In this document: one piece after another, positions 63,456-64,000 of the stretch
Numbering within the stretch: position 1 is the first letter of the stretch
Layout: every line of letters begins with the position of its first letter
Assembly: GCA_015066445.1 (NCBI GenBank)
Contig: SVOK01000005.1
Span: 25,557-89,556, forward strand
Reading direction: 5' to 3'
DNA length: 64,000 bases
From: Oscillospiraceae bacterium
GTDB taxonomy: Bacteria > Bacillota > Clostridia > Oscillospirales > Acutalibacteraceae
The notes under the pieces: generated by a model
Seen by the model: the letters and a program-made list of their open reading frames with translations, nothing else
The model's database searches: none
What the model was told of the DNA's origin: nothing
Translations under genes and position numbers: made by a program

Positions 63456-63489
63456 ATTACTTATCCGATAATTTAGCGGATAAGTAATT
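63456..63489 (-). terminator. Terminator of the papain-like gene
   Basis: AATTACTTATCCG / CGGATAAGTAATT with T-run on the minus strand. Confidence 0.8.
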
Positions 63490-64000
63490 CTAAATATGTA
63501 CTTTATTAAATTCAGCGGAATAATCTTTCAATTTACCTGTATATTCAAGATAGATATTCGGAATATTCAAAAAATGAACAGGCTGAGGTATATCACCGAG
63601 CTTTTCAGCGCCCTCAATATTATAGCTTACCAAAATATCCTTCACAAACTCTGAGCAATAAAAACGCTTCTTCGATTTAATAACAATTTTAAACCACGCT
63701 AACCAAAGTCCCCAATAGTTATAACCGAATTGCTTCTTGTTTTCCAGCATATAATTTATACGCTCGCTTATAGCTTCATGTTTATCAGACGGAATTTCAA
63801 TACTAATAATTTTAACCATAGTATCTGGAAAACGCTTAAAAGTTCCAAAATTCGGAGATTCGGTAACAAAGCCTGCCCAAAATGGATTATAAGGATTTTT
63901 TCTACCAAAGGAATACATATACTGCAGATCACCTTCAAGACCGATAGAAGCGTGATTATATTCAGCACCCGTAATCGCTTTAAAAGCGATTACGGGTGCT
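63490..64000 (-). CDS. YiiX/YebB-like papain-fold protein (5' end outside the window)
   Basis: The frame is open to the window edge, so the start is not seen; an internal Met at 63918 would cut off conserved sequence. Visible are EYNHASIGL with the likely catalytic His, MYSFGRKNPYNPFWAGFVTES, and KRFYCSEFVKDIL with the catalytic Cys, in the His-before-Cys order of permuted NlpC/P60 enzymes (C92 type). The coding sequence at 63964-64000 is a perfect palindrome, so the first residues here (APVIAF) may be an artefact. Confidence 0.75.
   Translation of the reverse strand, partial: APVIAFKAITGAEYNHASIGLEGDLQYMYSFGRKNPYNPFWAGFVTESPNFGTFKRFPDTMVKIISIEIPSDKHEAISERINYMLENKKQFGYNYWGLWLAWFKIVIKSKKRFYCSEFVKDILVSYNIEGAEKLGDIPQPVHFLNIPNIYLEYTGKLKDYSAEFNKVHI
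63964..64000. repeat. Perfect 37-nt palindrome reaching the window edge
   Basis: Two 18-nt arms (AGCACCCGTAATCGCTTT and its complement) around one central A, inside a coding frame. The right arm reaches the last base, so the full length is unknown. Confidence 0.9.

Overview
The window is a 64 kb stretch of a low-GC, spore-forming Firmicute, most likely a gut or rumen Clostridia of the Ruminococcaceae/Oscillospirales type. The evidence is the AT-rich composition, Gram-positive Shine-Dalgarno sites with frequent TTG/GTG starts, the spoIIGA-sigE sporulation pair, a BofA homologue, AddAB instead of RecBCD, and a type I dockerin. It is almost fully coding. I see no insertion sequence, prophage, CRISPR array or rRNA.

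Layout. 1-4411: end of an NhaC-type antiporter, a DUF378 protein, and the asd-dapA-dapB diaminopimelate/lysine operon. 4340-8775: queA and tgt (queuosine), an esterase with a zinc-ribbon membrane protein, then yajC and a YrzE-like membrane protein. 8779-11592: an AraC regulator divergent from a Gfo/Idh/MocA oxidoreductase, and a DivIVA-like coiled-coil protein. 11815-16354: pcrA, a DUF975-like membrane protein, maf, mgtC. 16500-26133: one long housekeeping operon, nusB-xseA-xseB-ispA-dxs-tlyA-nadK-argR-recN-tyrS. 26224-30009: a membrane-anchored hydrolase, a lipoprotein, a DUF1015 protein and a HAD phosphatase.

30069-36811 is the most distinctive part. A leftward operon encodes a VTC-domain (polyphosphate polymerase-like) protein, a DUF4956 membrane protein and a secreted beta-helix lipoprotein of the Cthe_2159 kind. 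It is divergent from a rightward pair: a secreted SH3/glucosaminidase autolysin ending in a dockerin, and a membrane-anchored protein with a cohesin-like module. This could be a minimal cohesin-dockerin surface system beside an uncharacterised polyanion or surface-assembly cluster.

36893-46712: bofA, addB-addA, rsmA, an unknown protein and an SPFH protein. 47282-56217: tRNA-Leu(CAA), an SGNH esterase, nth with an orphan PTS IIC protein, a D-lactate dehydrogenase-like enzyme, a histidine phosphatase, ruvX, a DUF4091 glycosidase-like protein, and a lactate racemase (larA) behind an ECF S-component. 56298-59882: a heterodimeric ABC exporter. 59951-61387: a sigma factor with a candidate anti-sigma protein, a tRNA-like relic and tRNA-Lys(UUU). 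61463-64000: a DUF1294 protein, sigE, spoIIGA, and a partial papain-like protein running off the window next to a perfect palindrome.

All assignments come from reading motifs, lengths and gene order by eye; no database search was run. Promoters are calls to the sigma-A consensus with a 17-bp spacer, and terminators are inverted repeats followed by T-runs.
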